The notes under the pieces were generated by a model, which was given only the letters and a program-made list of their open reading frames with translations, did not search any database and was not told the origin of the DNA. The position numbers and the translations under genes were made by a program. Shown one piece after another: positions 9,618 through 19,372 of a stretch of DNA of 64,000 nt. The stretch covers positions 248,001 to 312,000 of the forward strand of contig NZ_CP040442.1 of assembly GCF_015191005.1 (NCBI RefSeq), in the 5' to 3' direction. Positions within the stretch are counted from its first letter, which is position 1. Each line of letters starts with the position of its first letter. This DNA comes from Kaistella flava (ex Peng et al. 2021). GTDB taxonomy: Bacteria > Bacteroidota > Bacteroidia > Flavobacteriales > Weeksellaceae.

Positions 9618-10442
9618 TTACTTTTTATTCTTTTTCATGAAATCAATTGTTTCCGTAAACCGATCACTCCACGGCCAGAAATATTGCAGCATCATTGGAA
9701 TATGTTTCTTTTTTAAAAAGATTGGCTTGACCTCAGGCTGAAATTCATTTAGCTTTTTAAGGAAATGTTCATTTGCAGTCGTAATCGACGGATAAGTTTT
9801 AGTACCGACATATATTAAAAACGGCGGCGAATTTTTATCCAGGAAATTGATAGGAGAGGCTTGATACCAGTTATCAGGATTTGTACTCCAGGTTGCGATA
9901 TAATCATCTTTTGAGGTCGGAGGATATTTTTCTAAATAATTTTTCATGTCAATTCCGGCTCCGTCATTTAAAATAATTCCGGAAATCGAATTTTCAGGAA
10001 CACCAAACTTTGGATTTAAAACTGCAGAAGCAACCAGTTGTGCGCCCGCAGAATGTCCTGTTACAAATAGTTTAGTGGAATCGCCATGATATTCTGAAAT
10101 GTTCTTCTGTACAAATTTTATAACTTCTGCAATTTCAGTTGTCATTTGATCAACATTCGCTTTTGGACTTAAAGTATAATCCGGAATAACGGTGATCACG
10201 TCTTTCTTCGCAAAGTTCCGACCGAAGAAACCGTATTGATCTTTATTTCCACTGTTCCAGTTTCCACCGTGAACAAAAAGGAGAACAGGCAGCTTTTTAT
10301 TTTGAGCGTTTTTAGGAACAAAAATATTCAGCTTCAAATCTTCATGATCTGAAGATTTTGCATAAACTACATCTTTGTATTTTATAGATTGGCAACTCAT
10401 AAATAGTAATAGTCCGAAACTGAGGTAAATAATTTTTCGCAT
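9618..10442 (-). CDS. Alpha/beta-hydrolase lipoprotein
   Basis: This 274-residue protein has a lipoprotein signal peptide with lipobox LFMSC (Cys 17). It shows the alpha/beta-hydrolase oxyanion motif FVHGGNW (about 57-63) and the nucleophile elbow GHSAGA with Ser near 131. An Asp is plausible around 220, and the likely catalytic His is in KKKHIPMM near 248. These features fit the BD-FAE/esterase-lipase group related to carboxylesterases. It is probably a membrane-anchored esterase or peptidase; the substrate is unknown. It runs convergently with the kinase gene and stands alone. Confidence 0.75.
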   Translation of the reverse strand: MRKIIYLSFGLLLFMSCQSIKYKDVVYAKSSDHEDLKLNIFVPKNAQNKKLPVLLFVHGGNWNSGNKDQYGFFGRNFAKKDVITVIPDYTLSPKANVDQMTTEIAEVIKFVQKNISEYHGDSTKLFVTGHSAGAQLVASAVLNPKFGVPENSISGIILNDGAGIDMKNYLEKYPPTSKDDYIATWSTNPDNWYQASPINFLDKNSPPFLIYVGTKTYPSITTANEHFLKKLNEFQPEVKPIFLKKKHIPMMLQYFWPWSDRFTETIDFMKKNKK

Positions 10443-10607
10443 AAATAAAAATACGAGTTTTTAACGAATTTGGTTCTCATAATATTCAAAACTAATTTTT
10501 ATTGTAAAAACGCTATATTAGTTTTATCTTAAATGAGCAACTGAGAATATAAATTTTAGAAATGATAGGATTAGAAAAAGATGTAATAATTAATTTAGAA
10601 AATCAGT

Positions 10608-11189
10608 ATGACTAAAAATTTTAAATATTTAAGCGTATTGTTCATGTTGTGTTTTTTCGCAAGTTGTAGTGATAATAATGAGCGAAAAGAAATAAGTGAA
10701 AGTATTATTAATGATAATGCAGATTTATTTGTTTCCAATTTATATACGATTTCTCCTGAAAACACTCAGATATTCCTCATTAAAAAAGTTGGTGGAAGTG
10801 ATTTTATTGATGAGCATTGTGGTTCTATTGTAGAAATGGAAGGCTTAAATTTGGTTGAAAATTGTAAAAAAGAACTTTATGAATTTTTAAATAAAGAAGG
10901 TTTTAATATCAACGAAAATACAGAATATGTCAGCTTTGTTCTTGAAAAATTTCCAAGCAAAAGAAATGTAAAATTAATAGAAGATCAACAAGAAATTAAA
11001 GATAGAGATTATATAGAAGTAAGTTTTTCAAATTTTTATATTGATAAAAAATTAAAAAAGGGATTTGTGATTGTTCGAGAGTCAAATCTTCAGGAAGGTA
11101 GACATGGCGGGAAGGTTGAGATCTACTTTTTTGAAAATAAAGGAAATCGCTGGAAACTCTATAAAAACGAGATGTTACTAACGGCGTAA
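10608..11189 (+). CDS. Hypothetical lipoprotein
   Basis: I do not recognise this 193-residue protein. It begins with a lipoprotein signal (MTKNFKYLSVLFMLCFFASC, lipidated Cys 20). The mature part is charged and mixed alpha/beta, with the paired cysteines DEHCGSI and VENCKKE near residues 68 and 84. It ends at 11189, 22 nt before a bidirectional terminator. It has no operon partners. It is probably an exported, membrane-anchored protein of unknown role. Confidence 0.65.
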   Translation: MTKNFKYLSVLFMLCFFASCSDNNERKEISESIINDNADLFVSNLYTISPENTQIFLIKKVGGSDFIDEHCGSIVEMEGLNLVENCKKELYEFLNKEGFNINENTEYVSFVLEKFPSKRNVKLIEDQQEIKDRDYIEVSFSNFYIDKKLKKGFVIVRESNLQEGRHGGKVEIYFFENKGNRWKLYKNEMLLTA

Positions 11190-11211
11190 TTTATATCTTT
11201 TGCAAATAAAA

Positions 11212-11238
11212 AAAAGCTACGACAAATTCGTAGCTTTT
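11212..11238. terminator. Bidirectional rho-independent terminator
   Basis: AAAAGCTACGA (11212-11222) and TCGTAGCTTTT (11228-11238) form a perfect stem over a 5-nt loop. A and T tracts on both sides serve the convergent lipoprotein and slyD-like genes. Confidence 0.8.
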
Positions 11239-11258
11239 ATATTGAGAAAAAAATCCAA

Positions 11259-11759
11259 TTAATGTTCTTCGGTACCATCAACGCCGTGAGCGTGACCATG
11301 CGCCAATTCTTCTTCGGTTGCCGGTCTGGTTGAAGCTACTTCAATATCGAAGTGTAAAGTTTTTCCAGCCATTGGATGGTTAAGATCAACAATTACAGCT
11401 TCTGGAGTTACTTCCATAACAACACCACTTAAATGATTTCCTTGTGCGTCTTGTAAAGGCAACATCGCTCCTACAGGCGGCATTCCAGATTGCTCAAACA
11501 TTGCAAGTGGCAACTGAGTTACTGCATTTTCCATTTTATCACCATAACCTTCTTCGGGTTTGATCGTGAAAGATTTTTTGTCGCCTGCAACCATTCCTGC
11601 GATGTTTTCTTCAAACTTCGGCAACATCATTCCAACTCCGTATAAAAAAGTGAAAGGGTTTTCGATATCTGTTTTTTCAATGAAAGTCTTTTCACCATTT
11701 TCTTCAATGGCGTTTAACGTGTAATGTAATGCTACTACGTGATTTTTGTCTATTGTCAT
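11259..11759 (-). CDS. slyD: FKBP-type peptidyl-prolyl isomerase, SlyD-like
   Basis: This 166-residue cytoplasmic protein has SlyD architecture. FKBP segments at both ends (VALHYTLNAIEENGE, FLYGVGMMLPKFEENIAGM, KPEEGYGD) flank an insert-in-flap domain (about 80-125: QLPLAMFEQSG, MLPLQDAQGN, VIVDLNHPMAGKTLHFDIEV). SlyD proteins are prolyl isomerases and chaperones that also bind nickel through a His/Cys-rich tail. Here the tail is short (HGHAHGVDGTEEH), with only four histidines and no cysteines. A nickel role alongside the urease island 4 kb away is possible but unproven. A TACTTTTG box lies upstream. Confidence 0.9.
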   Translation of the reverse strand: MTIDKNHVVALHYTLNAIEENGEKTFIEKTDIENPFTFLYGVGMMLPKFEENIAGMVAGDKKSFTIKPEEGYGDKMENAVTQLPLAMFEQSGMPPVGAMLPLQDAQGNHLSGVVMEVTPEAVIVDLNHPMAGKTLHFDIEVASTRPATEEELAHGHAHGVDGTEEH

Positions 11760-11831
11760 GAGATAAATGTTATTGAGAATTTCTAAATCCTCTTATTATA
11801 ATTGTATGTTTTCGTGCAATGTAATTATTTG

Positions 11832-11839
11832 CAAAAGTA
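11832..11839 (-). promoter_or_regulatory. Putative -7 box for the slyD-like gene
   Basis: TACTTTTG on the minus strand matches the Bacteroidota -7 consensus TAnnTTTG, about 70 nt upstream of the start codon. I see no convincing -33 TTTG at the normal spacing. Confidence 0.35.
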
Positions 11840-11990
11840 CTAAATTGAAATAAAATGGTTCTGTTCTTTTTTCTTCAAAACTTATTTTTATTTGAATAGT
11901 ATCAACTTTTAATTATTCTTTACCGGAAAGGGTTGTGCTTTTTCATTCGTTTTTGCCTTCATATCATCACAGATATTTTCTAAAATTTAA

Positions 11991-13991
11991 TTAATCTGCT
12001 TTCTCATTAGAATTGCTGCTGACAAACATTTCGTTGCGCTCTTCTGAGACAATATCCATAAACCGATCGTAATGTTTTAGTACATCTGAAATTAATTCAT
12101 TTTTAGTAAAATATTGAATGTCATAACTCTCTCTGGTATCTCCAAAATAGGCTATGGGAAAGAAGGCTCCCTTTTCTTGAACTTCTGGAAGATTATCTTC
12201 GTCAATCAAAAAATTAGAAACCTTTTTTGAAGTCGTTTCTACTCCGTAGATGAAATTGTTAATCACATCATATTTAATTTCCAGTTCAATCTTAACAGGA
12301 TTTGTGTGATGGTTAATATTGGCTACAATTCCATTTGCTGCGAACTCTGTCTGCAAATCGGTGAAAGCCTGCTTCACTAAAGTACCTATAAAAAAGTCTA
12401 CAGATTTGCGGTCTTTCGTGGCCACAATAAGTTTTAATCGTTCTTTCCATAATCTCCCCGACCATGGAACAGTGGCTTTTGAGAAGGAACGGTCATAGTA
12501 AGATTGGTCGATGCTCAACGCTTTTAATAAACTTACAATAAATAATAACATGATGATTGAAAATGGTAAAGCAGTAATCAGCGTCATACTTTGTAAAGCT
12601 TTTAAACCACCAGCATTAAGAAGTAATAAAGCCAATATTGCTAATAATCCTCCCCATAAAATGGTTTGCCATTTCGGAGATTTTACTGCATTTTTAGTAG
12701 CGATACTATTCATTACGAAAATACCCGAATCTGCCGAAGTCACAAAAAAGATGATCACAATAAGGATGGTCATAAAACTCGCAATGGTCGATAAGGGTAA
12801 GTATTCTAAAAACTGAAACATCAGCGCATCTGGATTTCCAGCTACGGCACTTAGAGCACCTTTGCCAATATTCATGTCAAACCAAATCGCACTGTTTCCA
12901 AAAACAGTCATCCAGATAAAATTGAACAAAGATGGAATGACTAATACGGCAACAATAAATTCACGGATCGTTCTGCCTTTAGATATTTTAGCGATAAAAA
13001 GTCCCACGTACGGCGACCAGGAAATCCACCAAGCCCAGTAGAGTATCGTCCAGTCATAAAACCAAGGCAACGCAGCTTTATCATAAACGTGAGTGCCGAA
13101 GGTTAAATTAAAAAAGTTGTTGATATAATTACCCAGACCTTCCGTAAAACTTCCAATCAAAAAAACAGTTGGACCTAACATTAAGACAAACAAAAGCAGA
13201 CCAACTACTAATATTACGTTGATATTACTTAGTAATTTAATTCCTTTATCAACGCCGGTTAACGCTGATATGACAGCCAGAGATACTAAAACTCCGACGA
13301 TAAGAATTTGATAAATAAAACTGGTATCTGGAACAATATGTAAAAACTGTAAACCAGAATTGATCTGAACGACTCCAAAACCTAAAGTCGTCGTGATTCC
13401 AAAAAAGGTGCTGCAAAGTGCAAATACGTCAATCACATTTCCCCAGGCGCCATCAGTTTTATTTTTTAAAAGTGGATAGAAACAACTTCTTAAGGATAAA
13501 GGCAGTTTAAGACGATAAGCAAAATAGGAAAGTGCTAAACCTACCAACCCATAAATTGCCCAGGCATGAATTCCCCAATGAAAGAAAGAGTAGAGTTGAG
13601 CATTCTTTGCTTTATTGACGTAATGTTCTAAACCAAAGACTTCAGAGGTATAATGCTGCATCGGCTCGGCGACTCCAAAATACATCAATCCGATTCCCAT
13701 ACCTGCAGAAAATAGCATTGCGATCCAGGAAAAGAAAGAATGTTCTGGTCTGCTGTCATTATCGCCGAGGCGAATGTTTCCATACTTGCTAAATAAAAGA
13801 TAAACCAGAAAAATAACAAAACAGGTTACTGACCAAACGTAGACCCAATTGAGATTCACAAAAATGAAATTTTTAATGACATTCAATATTTTGTCAGCCA
13901 TTTCTGGGTAGAGAACTGATATGATGGAAACAAGTAATATAAATACCATGCTCGGTATAAATATTCCCTTGTTCAAAGTAGATTTAAACAT
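11991..13991 (-). CDS. BCCT-family transporter
   Basis: This is a 666-residue betaine/choline/carnitine transporter with about twelve transmembrane helices. It contains the BCCT substrate-site signature around WILYWAWWISWSPYVGLFIAKISKGR and a GMGIGLMYFGVAEP segment (glycine-rich helix 3 region). A cytoplasmic tail of about 150 residues follows the last helix. The family imports compatible solutes with Na+ or H+. I start it at 13991 (MFKSTLNKG..). The longer reading frame from 14066 would run through the GTTCCG/CGGAAC hairpin at 14044-14062 and adds a non-membrane leader. It may contribute to osmoprotection together with the Kdp system. Confidence 0.9.
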   Translation of the reverse strand: MFKSTLNKGIFIPSMVFILLVSIISVLYPEMADKILNVIKNFIFVNLNWVYVWSVTCFVIFLVYLLFSKYGNIRLGDNDSRPEHSFFSWIAMLFSAGMGIGLMYFGVAEPMQHYTSEVFGLEHYVNKAKNAQLYSFFHWGIHAWAIYGLVGLALSYFAYRLKLPLSLRSCFYPLLKNKTDGAWGNVIDVFALCSTFFGITTTLGFGVVQINSGLQFLHIVPDTSFIYQILIVGVLVSLAVISALTGVDKGIKLLSNINVILVVGLLLFVLMLGPTVFLIGSFTEGLGNYINNFFNLTFGTHVYDKAALPWFYDWTILYWAWWISWSPYVGLFIAKISKGRTIREFIVAVLVIPSLFNFIWMTVFGNSAIWFDMNIGKGALSAVAGNPDALMFQFLEYLPLSTIASFMTILIVIIFFVTSADSGIFVMNSIATKNAVKSPKWQTILWGGLLAILALLLLNAGGLKALQSMTLITALPFSIIMLLFIVSLLKALSIDQSYYDRSFSKATVPWSGRLWKERLKLIVATKDRKSVDFFIGTLVKQAFTDLQTEFAANGIVANINHHTNPVKIELEIKYDVINNFIYGVETTSKKVSNFLIDEDNLPEVQEKGAFFPIAYFGDTRESYDIQYFTKNELISDVLKHYDRFMDIVSEERNEMFVSSNSNEKAD

Positions 13992-14043
13992 AAAAATAGT
14001 TTTTTTGGTTGATAATAAAGCGGACGGAAGAAGAGATAGCGCT

Positions 14044-14062
14044 GTTCCGAACTTTGCGGAAC
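14044..14062. repeat. Short hairpin upstream of the BCCT gene
   Basis: GTTCCG (14044-14049) pairs with CGGAAC (14057-14062), a core similar to the hairpins at 1-58. It argues that this stretch is intergenic. Confidence 0.4.
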
Positions 14063-14066
14063 TCAT

Positions 14067-15072
14067 TGTTGAATCTTTAAAAAGTAGCTCTCGAATTCAC
14101 TAAAAATGAACTACAAATCTGAGAAACATAAAATCAACTGACAAATTAATGACTATAAAATTACTAAAAATATCGGAAAAATATAATTTTTATTTTAAAA
14201 TTTAGGTCGGCAACTGTCAGATAAAGAGATTGTTATTTAAAAGGTTTTGGAAAAATTGATGAAAAACATTTTGAGCTGTAGTTTTGCAGGCCTTTTAAAA
14301 ATAGTTCAATAGAAATAGGAAAAATGACGAATTAAAATAGCTGATTAATATTTTCTCTTACTGAATTGACTGTAATTTATATTGTAAAAACAGGAGATTA
14401 ATTCATAAATCAGAGTAAAAAATTGGTAATTCTTTATTTATTTCACTTGCTAAAGGAAGGTTTTTGGAAGAACTAGTAGCTAGAAATGATATTTACTGCA
14501 TCTGATTTTTAAATGATTTTTCTACTTAAACTCCCATTAATAAAAGAAAGTACAAAATTTTATAGCATATTTTTTCTTATCGTCCTTTTTGATTACCAAC
14601 GTTTTATGTTTCAAAAATTAAATATATAGCAAGATTTCCCTATATTTGTTGAGCTCTTAAGGACCAAATATTCTTATGGTATGACGTACAGAAATATCGA
14701 TTTACAAACGATTTTTATAGTACGGTAGCACGACATATTTTTTTTATTGGTATTCCTAATATTGAAAGTAATAACGATTTCTGTTTTTTCCAATTATAAT
14801 CAACGTCATTTTTTTCACCCGTATTTTTTAAAATCAGCTTTGTTCATTATTTATACGATTAAATGTATTTATTAGTAAGCACGTTAGCGTTAATTTCAAA
14901 GAAAATAAAATGATGTATTTGTCATAGTTGGTAAGGGCGCGAAGCGTTTGGTTTAAAAGATTTAAATATATTTATGAATAAGATCTGTTTCGTTTTGTCA
15001 CGATTTTGAACATTTTAAATTGCCTTTTTGATAGGCAGAATATTTGGATTGGATTACTTTTGCTTAATCATT
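14067..15072. other. Gene-free stretch before the urease island
   Basis: About one kilobase of AT-rich DNA has no ORF that I can support on either strand. It contains a TAnnTTTG-type box (TATATTTG, 14641-14648) with no obvious -33 partner and no coding sequence behind it for 400 bp. It could hold a long leader, a small RNA or decayed sequence. Confidence 0.4.
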
Positions 15073-15447
15073 ATGAGACTGAATAAAAGATATTTCCTAT
15101 TCACTTTTCTGCTGTTCTTCACAGCTTTGTGTGCAGGTATGCAGGCTCATCATAATGATAATGTTCAATCATTTTCGGAAAATATTTCCAGAAATAGCAC
15201 CGTACAAAACTTAGATTATCAGAGTCCAACTGGGTTTTACGTCCAAGAGAATACCACTGATGATTCAGATTCAGATTGTGAGGAACTTGAAATAGCAAAA
15301 TTTGGTTTTTCTGCGATTATTCAAAAATATAAGGATTCTTTTTTAAGAATTTATTTTTGTAATACGCAGCCTATTGCTGTTCACAATCACAACTACACCG
15401 CAATGCCTCGATATATTCTATATCATGCGTTAAAAATAGCCGGCTGA
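15073..15447 (+). CDS. Small exported protein before ureA
   Basis: This 124-residue protein is not one I recognise. From the ATG at 15073 it opens with a signal peptide (MRLNKRYFLFTFLLFFTALCAGMQA); the frame is open from 15028 but the earlier start puts an odd leader before the signal. The mature part has a His pair (HHNDN), an acidic patch with a cysteine (TDDSDSDCEELE) and a later HNHNY motif. These are possible metal ligands. It ends 156 nt before ureA in the same direction, so a link to nickel or urease regulation is possible but only by position. Confidence 0.55.
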   Translation: MRLNKRYFLFTFLLFFTALCAGMQAHHNDNVQSFSENISRNSTVQNLDYQSPTGFYVQENTTDDSDSDCEELEIAKFGFSAIIQKYKDSFLRIYFCNTQPIAVHNHNYTAMPRYILYHALKIAG

Positions 15448-15603
15448 TAAAATTTCCTTTTTAAGCAGAGGCTTGCTGTGATTTGTATTGACCTACAAAT
15501 ATTTAAAGCAATTTCCATTTCTAATTTTTAGCGATCCATTCATTTGCCTTTTTTCATAAAGGCGAACAAATCAACGGACTTTCAACTTTAAAAATATAAT
15601 AAT

Positions 15604-15906
15604 ATGCATTTAACTCCAAGAGAAACAGAAAAGCTCATGCTCCATATGGCTGGTGAGCTGGCTCTTAAAAGAAGGGCTAGAGGTCTTAAACTAAATTATC
15701 CTGAATCCGTAGCGCTCATAAGCCACTTTTTGATGGAAGGTGCCAGAGATGGTAAACGAGTAGCAGACCTCATGCAGGAAGGCGCAAAACTTCTGACCAT
15801 AGATGATGTAATGCCTGGCGTTGCAGAGATGATCCACGACGTTCAAATCGAAGCAACTTTCCCAGACGGAACCAAGCTTGTAACTGTACACAACCCAATC
15901 CGATAA
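15604..15906 (+). CDS. ureA: Urease subunit gamma
   Basis: UreA is the small gamma subunit of the nickel enzyme urease, which hydrolyses urea to ammonia and carbamate. Its 100 residues match the standard length. Typical segments are [18 protein letters not shown] at the start, [15 protein letters not shown] in the middle and VHNPIR at the end. It is the first gene of the ure cluster, 11 nt before ureB, in the bacterial three-subunit arrangement (separate A, B and C). Confidence 0.97.
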   Translation: MHLTPRETEKLMLHMAGELALKRRARGLKLNYPESVALISHFLMEGARDGKRVADLMQEGAKLLTIDDVMPGVAEMIHDVQIEATFPDGTKLVTVHNPIR

Positions 15907-15917
15907 AACACAACAGT

Positions 15918-16286
15918 ATGATACCAGGACAAATTTTTGTAAAAGAAGGTACTATTATCTGCAATGAAGGCAGGGAAACGGTGACCTTAAAAGTAACCAA
16001 TACAGGTGACCGACCAATTCAGGTAGGTTCGCATTTTCATTTTTTTGAAGTGAATAAAGCCATGAGTTTTGATCGTGAAAAAGCCTTCGGGAAAAGATTG
16101 AATATCGTTGCCAGTACCGCAGTTCGTTTTGAACCGGGAGAGGAAAAAGAAGTGTCACTTGTAGAAATAGGTGGAACGAAAAGAGCAATGGGATTCAATA
16201 ATCTCGTAGATGGCCAAATCGATTCTGAAGAACAGAAAAAAGAAAGTCTTGCCAAAGCGCAACAGTTAAATTATAAAAACTTTTAA
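15918..16286 (+). CDS. ureB: Urease subunit beta
   Basis: UreB is the beta subunit that packs with UreA and UreC in the urease trimer. It has 122 residues, slightly longer than the roughly 101-residue minimal form because of a charged C-terminal tail ([24 protein letters not shown]). The core motifs [29 protein letters not shown] and [20 protein letters not shown] are all present. The stop codon is 1 nt before the ureC start, implying translational coupling. Confidence 0.97.
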   Translation: MIPGQIFVKEGTIICNEGRETVTLKVTNTGDRPIQVGSHFHFFEVNKAMSFDREKAFGKRLNIVASTAVRFEPGEEKEVSLVEIGGTKRAMGFNNLVDGQIDSEEQKKESLAKAQQLNYKNF

Positions 16287-16287
16287 G

Positions 16288-18009
16288 ATGAGTTTAAACG
16301 TAGACAGAAAACAATACGCCAATATATTAGGCCCCACAGCCGGAGATAAAATCCGCTTAGGTGATACTGAAATCATTATAGAAATCGAAAAAGATTTTAC
16401 CTATTATGGCGATGAAGCCGTATTTGGTGGAGGAAAAACGATTCGTGACGGAATGGGTCAAAATGTAAGTGCGATGAGAGACGACGGCGTACTGGACCTT
16501 TGTATTACCGGCGCAACGATTATTGACCACTGGGGAATTGTAAAAGGAGATATAGGAATCAAAGACGGTAAAATTGTCGGTATTGGTAAAGCAGGAAATC
16601 CTGATACCATGGATGGTGTAACCCCAAATATGATCATTGGTGCTTCTACCGAAATTCATGGTGCAAAAGGATTGATTGTTACAGCAGGTGGAATTGATAC
16701 CCACATTCACTATATCTCCCCGCAGCAAATCGATACTGCTTTATACAGCGGTATTACAACGATGATTGGTGGTGGTACAGGGCCTAATGACGGTTCACAC
16801 GCTACGACTGTAACACCTGGAAGTTTCAATATCCAGAAAATGCTTGAAGCAGCAGAAGAATATCCAATGAATTTTGGATTCTTTGGAAAAGGAAACTGCG
16901 CTGCTGAAGGACCGATTGAAGAGCAGATAGAAGCAGGAGCTTTAGGGGTAAAGATTCATGAAGATTGGGGCGCAACTACAGCTACAATTAATGCAGCTTT
17001 AAATGTAGCTGATAAATATGATGTTCAGGTTGCAATCCACACGGATACCTTGAATGAAGGAGGTTTCTTAGAAGATACGATGAAAGCGATTGCGGGACGT
17101 ACAATCCATACCTTCCATACCGAAGGAGCAGGAGGTGGTCACGCACCTGATATCATTAAAGCAGCGATGTATCCTAACGTACTCCCAGCTTCTACAAATC
17201 CTACAAGACCTTACACGGTTAATACGGTAGATGAACATTTGGATATGTTGATGGTTTGCCATCACTTACGTAAAGACATTCCAGAAGATGTAGCGTTTGC
17301 TGATTCAAGAATCCGTCCGGAAACGATTGCGGCAGAAGATATTCTTCATGATATGGGCGTATTCAGTATCATGAGTTCAGATTCTCAAGCAATGGGAAGA
17401 GTCGGAGAAGTGGTCACCAGAACTTGGCAGACGGCTAGTAAAATGAAAGAGCAGAGAGGAGCCTTACCAGAAGATAAAGATGCAGATAATGATAACTACC
17501 GTGCCAAAAGATATGTTGCAAAATATACCATCAACCCTGCAATCGCACACGGTATTTCAGAATATGTAGGATCGATTGAAGAAGGTAAATTAGCTGACTT
17601 AGTAGTTTGGAAACCAGCTTTGTTTGGAGTGAAACCCGAAATGATTTATAAAGGAGGTTTTGTAGTAGGTGCGAAAATGGGAGATCCTAATGCTTCTATT
17701 CCTACACCACAACCTGTGATTTACAGAAATATGTTCGGTGCTCATGGTAAAGCTAAATTTGGAATTTGTGCCACTTTTGTTTCTCAGATTTCAATAGACA
17801 ATGGGAAGATCGCATCTTATGGTTTGGATAAAATGATTCTGCCAGTGAAAAACTGTAGAAATATTGGTAAAAAGGATTTGATCCATAATGATAAAACTCC
17901 AGAGATCGATGTAAATCCAGAAAACTACAGAGTAACAGTAGATGGCGAATACATTACGTGTGAACCTGCTACTAAGCTTCCTCTAACACAGTTATACTAC
18001 CTATTCTAA
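16288..18009 (+). CDS. ureC: Urease subunit alpha, catalytic
   Basis: UreC carries the dinickel active site. It has 573 residues, the normal length. The nickel ligands and catalytic residues are present: THIH (His 139, His 141), the carbamylated lysine in GVKIHEDWG (about Lys 222), His 251 in AIHTDT, His 277 in [15 protein letters not shown], and Asp 365 in [10 protein letters not shown]. The flap signature [21 protein letters not shown] contains the mobile cysteine (about 324) and the catalytic histidine. The enzyme should be functional. It is followed by a strong terminator-like hairpin and then the accessory genes. Confidence 0.98.
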   Translation: MSLNVDRKQYANILGPTAGDKIRLGDTEIIIEIEKDFTYYGDEAVFGGGKTIRDGMGQNVSAMRDDGVLDLCITGATIIDHWGIVKGDIGIKDGKIVGIGKAGNPDTMDGVTPNMIIGASTEIHGAKGLIVTAGGIDTHIHYISPQQIDTALYSGITTMIGGGTGPNDGSHATTVTPGSFNIQKMLEAAEEYPMNFGFFGKGNCAAEGPIEEQIEAGALGVKIHEDWGATTATINAALNVADKYDVQVAIHTDTLNEGGFLEDTMKAIAGRTIHTFHTEGAGGGHAPDIIKAAMYPNVLPASTNPTRPYTVNTVDEHLDMLMVCHHLRKDIPEDVAFADSRIRPETIAAEDILHDMGVFSIMSSDSQAMGRVGEVVTRTWQTASKMKEQRGALPEDKDADNDNYRAKRYVAKYTINPAIAHGISEYVGSIEEGKLADLVVWKPALFGVKPEMIYKGGFVVGAKMGDPNASIPTPQPVIYRNMFGAHGKAKFGICATFVSQISIDNGKIASYGLDKMILPVKNCRNIGKKDLIHNDKTPEIDVNPENYRVTVDGEYITCEPATKLPLTQLYYLF

Positions 18010-18021
18010 ATAATAGAGTTT

Positions 18022-18052
18022 AAAGGCTCGGAAATCATGCCGAGCCTTTCTT
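18022..18052 (+). terminator. Terminator-like hairpin between ureC and ureE
   Basis: AAAGGCTCGG (18022-18031) pairs perfectly with CCGAGCCTTT (18040-18049) over an 8-nt loop and is followed by TTTCTT. It lies inside the urease cluster, so it probably allows partial read-through and lowers accessory-gene expression relative to ureABC, or it stabilises the ureABC mRNA 3' end. Confidence 0.7.
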
Positions 18053-18137
18053 ATAAATAAAAAAGAAGCCGGAGTTAGCGGTTCAACGTGGTATTGCAAT
18101 TTCTAAGAATTTTAATTTTAAAAAAGATTGAAGATTA

Positions 18138-18650
18138 ATGATAATTAATGAAACAATAGGTAATATTTCCGAATATCCGCTTAATGGAAGATCAATAGAT
18201 TATCTCGATTTAGAGTGGTATGAATCCACCAAAAGGATTCAGCGGAAAAAAACAAGAAGTGGAGCAGATGTCGCCATTAAATTCCTCAGAGAAGGTCAGC
18301 GATTAAGAGAAGGTGATATTCTTTTTGAAAACTCAGAAAAAGTGATTGTGGTCAACATCCTGGAAACTGAAGCGATTGTAATGACTCCTTCTTCGATGCT
18401 GGAAATGGGTACCGTATGCTATGAAATAGGGAACAAACATATTCCTCTTTTTATTCAGGATGACAAAGTGATGCTTCCTTTCGAAATGCCAATGTTCAGA
18501 TGGCTGGAAGTGAGCGGATTTAATCCCGAAAGACATTCGGTGAAATTGCTTAATGTGCTAAGATCAAATGTTGAACCTCATGGTCATGGAAGTTTAGGCT
18601 CCTCCATATTTACTAAAATATTAAAAATGGCTTCTCCAAAAGATGAATAA
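18138..18650 (+). CDS. ureE: Urease accessory protein UreE
   Basis: UreE is the metallochaperone that hands nickel to the UreG/UreF/UreD complex. Its 170 residues show the N-terminal peptide-binding domain (about 1-80, with VAIKFLREGQRLREGDILFE) and the nickel-binding C-terminal domain with YEIGNKHIPLFIQDDKVMLPFE. The tail has only a modest histidine content (EPHGHGS), so nickel storage capacity should be low compared with His-rich UreE forms. It starts 128 nt after ureC, beyond the hairpin, and overlaps ureF by 8 nt. Confidence 0.93.
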   Translation: MIINETIGNISEYPLNGRSIDYLDLEWYESTKRIQRKKTRSGADVAIKFLREGQRLREGDILFENSEKVIVVNILETEAIVMTPSSMLEMGTVCYEIGNKHIPLFIQDDKVMLPFEMPMFRWLEVSGFNPERHSVKLLNVLRSNVEPHGHGSLGSSIFTKILKMASPKDE

Positions 18651-19341
18651 TATGAATTTGAACTTTTTAGCAGGATTATTACATATTTCCGATCCTACTT
18701 TACCGATCGGAGGTTACGCCCATTCAAACGGGTTAGAAACTTATGTACAGAAAAGAATTGTTCACAATCGGCAGACTGCAACAGAATTTGTACAGAACAT
18801 GCTTCAGTATAATTTAAAGTATAACGACGGCGCTTTTGTGAAATTAGCTTATGAAGCAGCAAAAGAAGGAAATCTGGAGTTGTTGATTAAACTTGATAAC
18901 GAGTGCAATGCTTTAAAATGTCCGAAAGAAATTCGCCAAGCAAGCCAGAAATTGGGATTGCGTTTAATCAAGATATTTAAGAGAAATGAAAACTCTTCTA
19001 TAATGGAAGCTTTTGAAAAAGCAATTCAGAATAAGGAAGCCAATTCTCATTATTGTATCGTCTTCGGAATTTTTGCAAGTCAAATGGATATTCCTTTGTA
19101 TCAAGCGCTTCTCGGATTTTATTACACTTCTGTAACGGGAATGATTACCAATGCCGTGAAATTAGTACCACTCGGACAATTGGACGGTCAGGATATTTTA
19201 TTCTCGATGTATCCGGTGATGGAAAAAACAGTGGCAGAAACCATCGAGCTTGATCGGGATATGGTAGGACTTTGTAATACGTCCTTTGATATTCGCTGTA
19301 TGCAGCATGAAAATTTATATTCAAGATTGTATATGTCTTAA
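18643..19341 (+). CDS. ureF: Urease accessory protein UreF
   Basis: UreF is part of the UreD-UreF-UreG complex that activates apo-urease. It has 232 residues, the usual length, and is all-helical. Family motifs include [25 protein letters not shown] at the N-terminus and [24 protein letters not shown] towards the C-terminus. Its start overlaps the end of ureE by 8 nt, which suggests translational coupling. A second in-frame ATG 9 nt later would make little difference. Confidence 0.95.
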   Translation: MNNMNLNFLAGLLHISDPTLPIGGYAHSNGLETYVQKRIVHNRQTATEFVQNMLQYNLKYNDGAFVKLAYEAAKEGNLELLIKLDNECNALKCPKEIRQASQKLGLRLIKIFKRNENSSIMEAFEKAIQNKEANSHYCIVFGIFASQMDIPLYQALLGFYYTSVTGMITNAVKLVPLGQLDGQDILFSMYPVMEKTVAETIELDRDMVGLCNTSFDIRCMQHENLYSRLYMS

Positions 19342-19372
19342 AAAAAAACAGAAAATTAATTTAATTAAAAAA

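Noticed and set aside
13992..14066. N-terminal extension of the BCCT transporter
   Set aside because: The extra 25 codons include part of a GTTCCG/CGGAAC hairpin and are not membrane-like; the ATG at 13991 gives a normal N-terminus.
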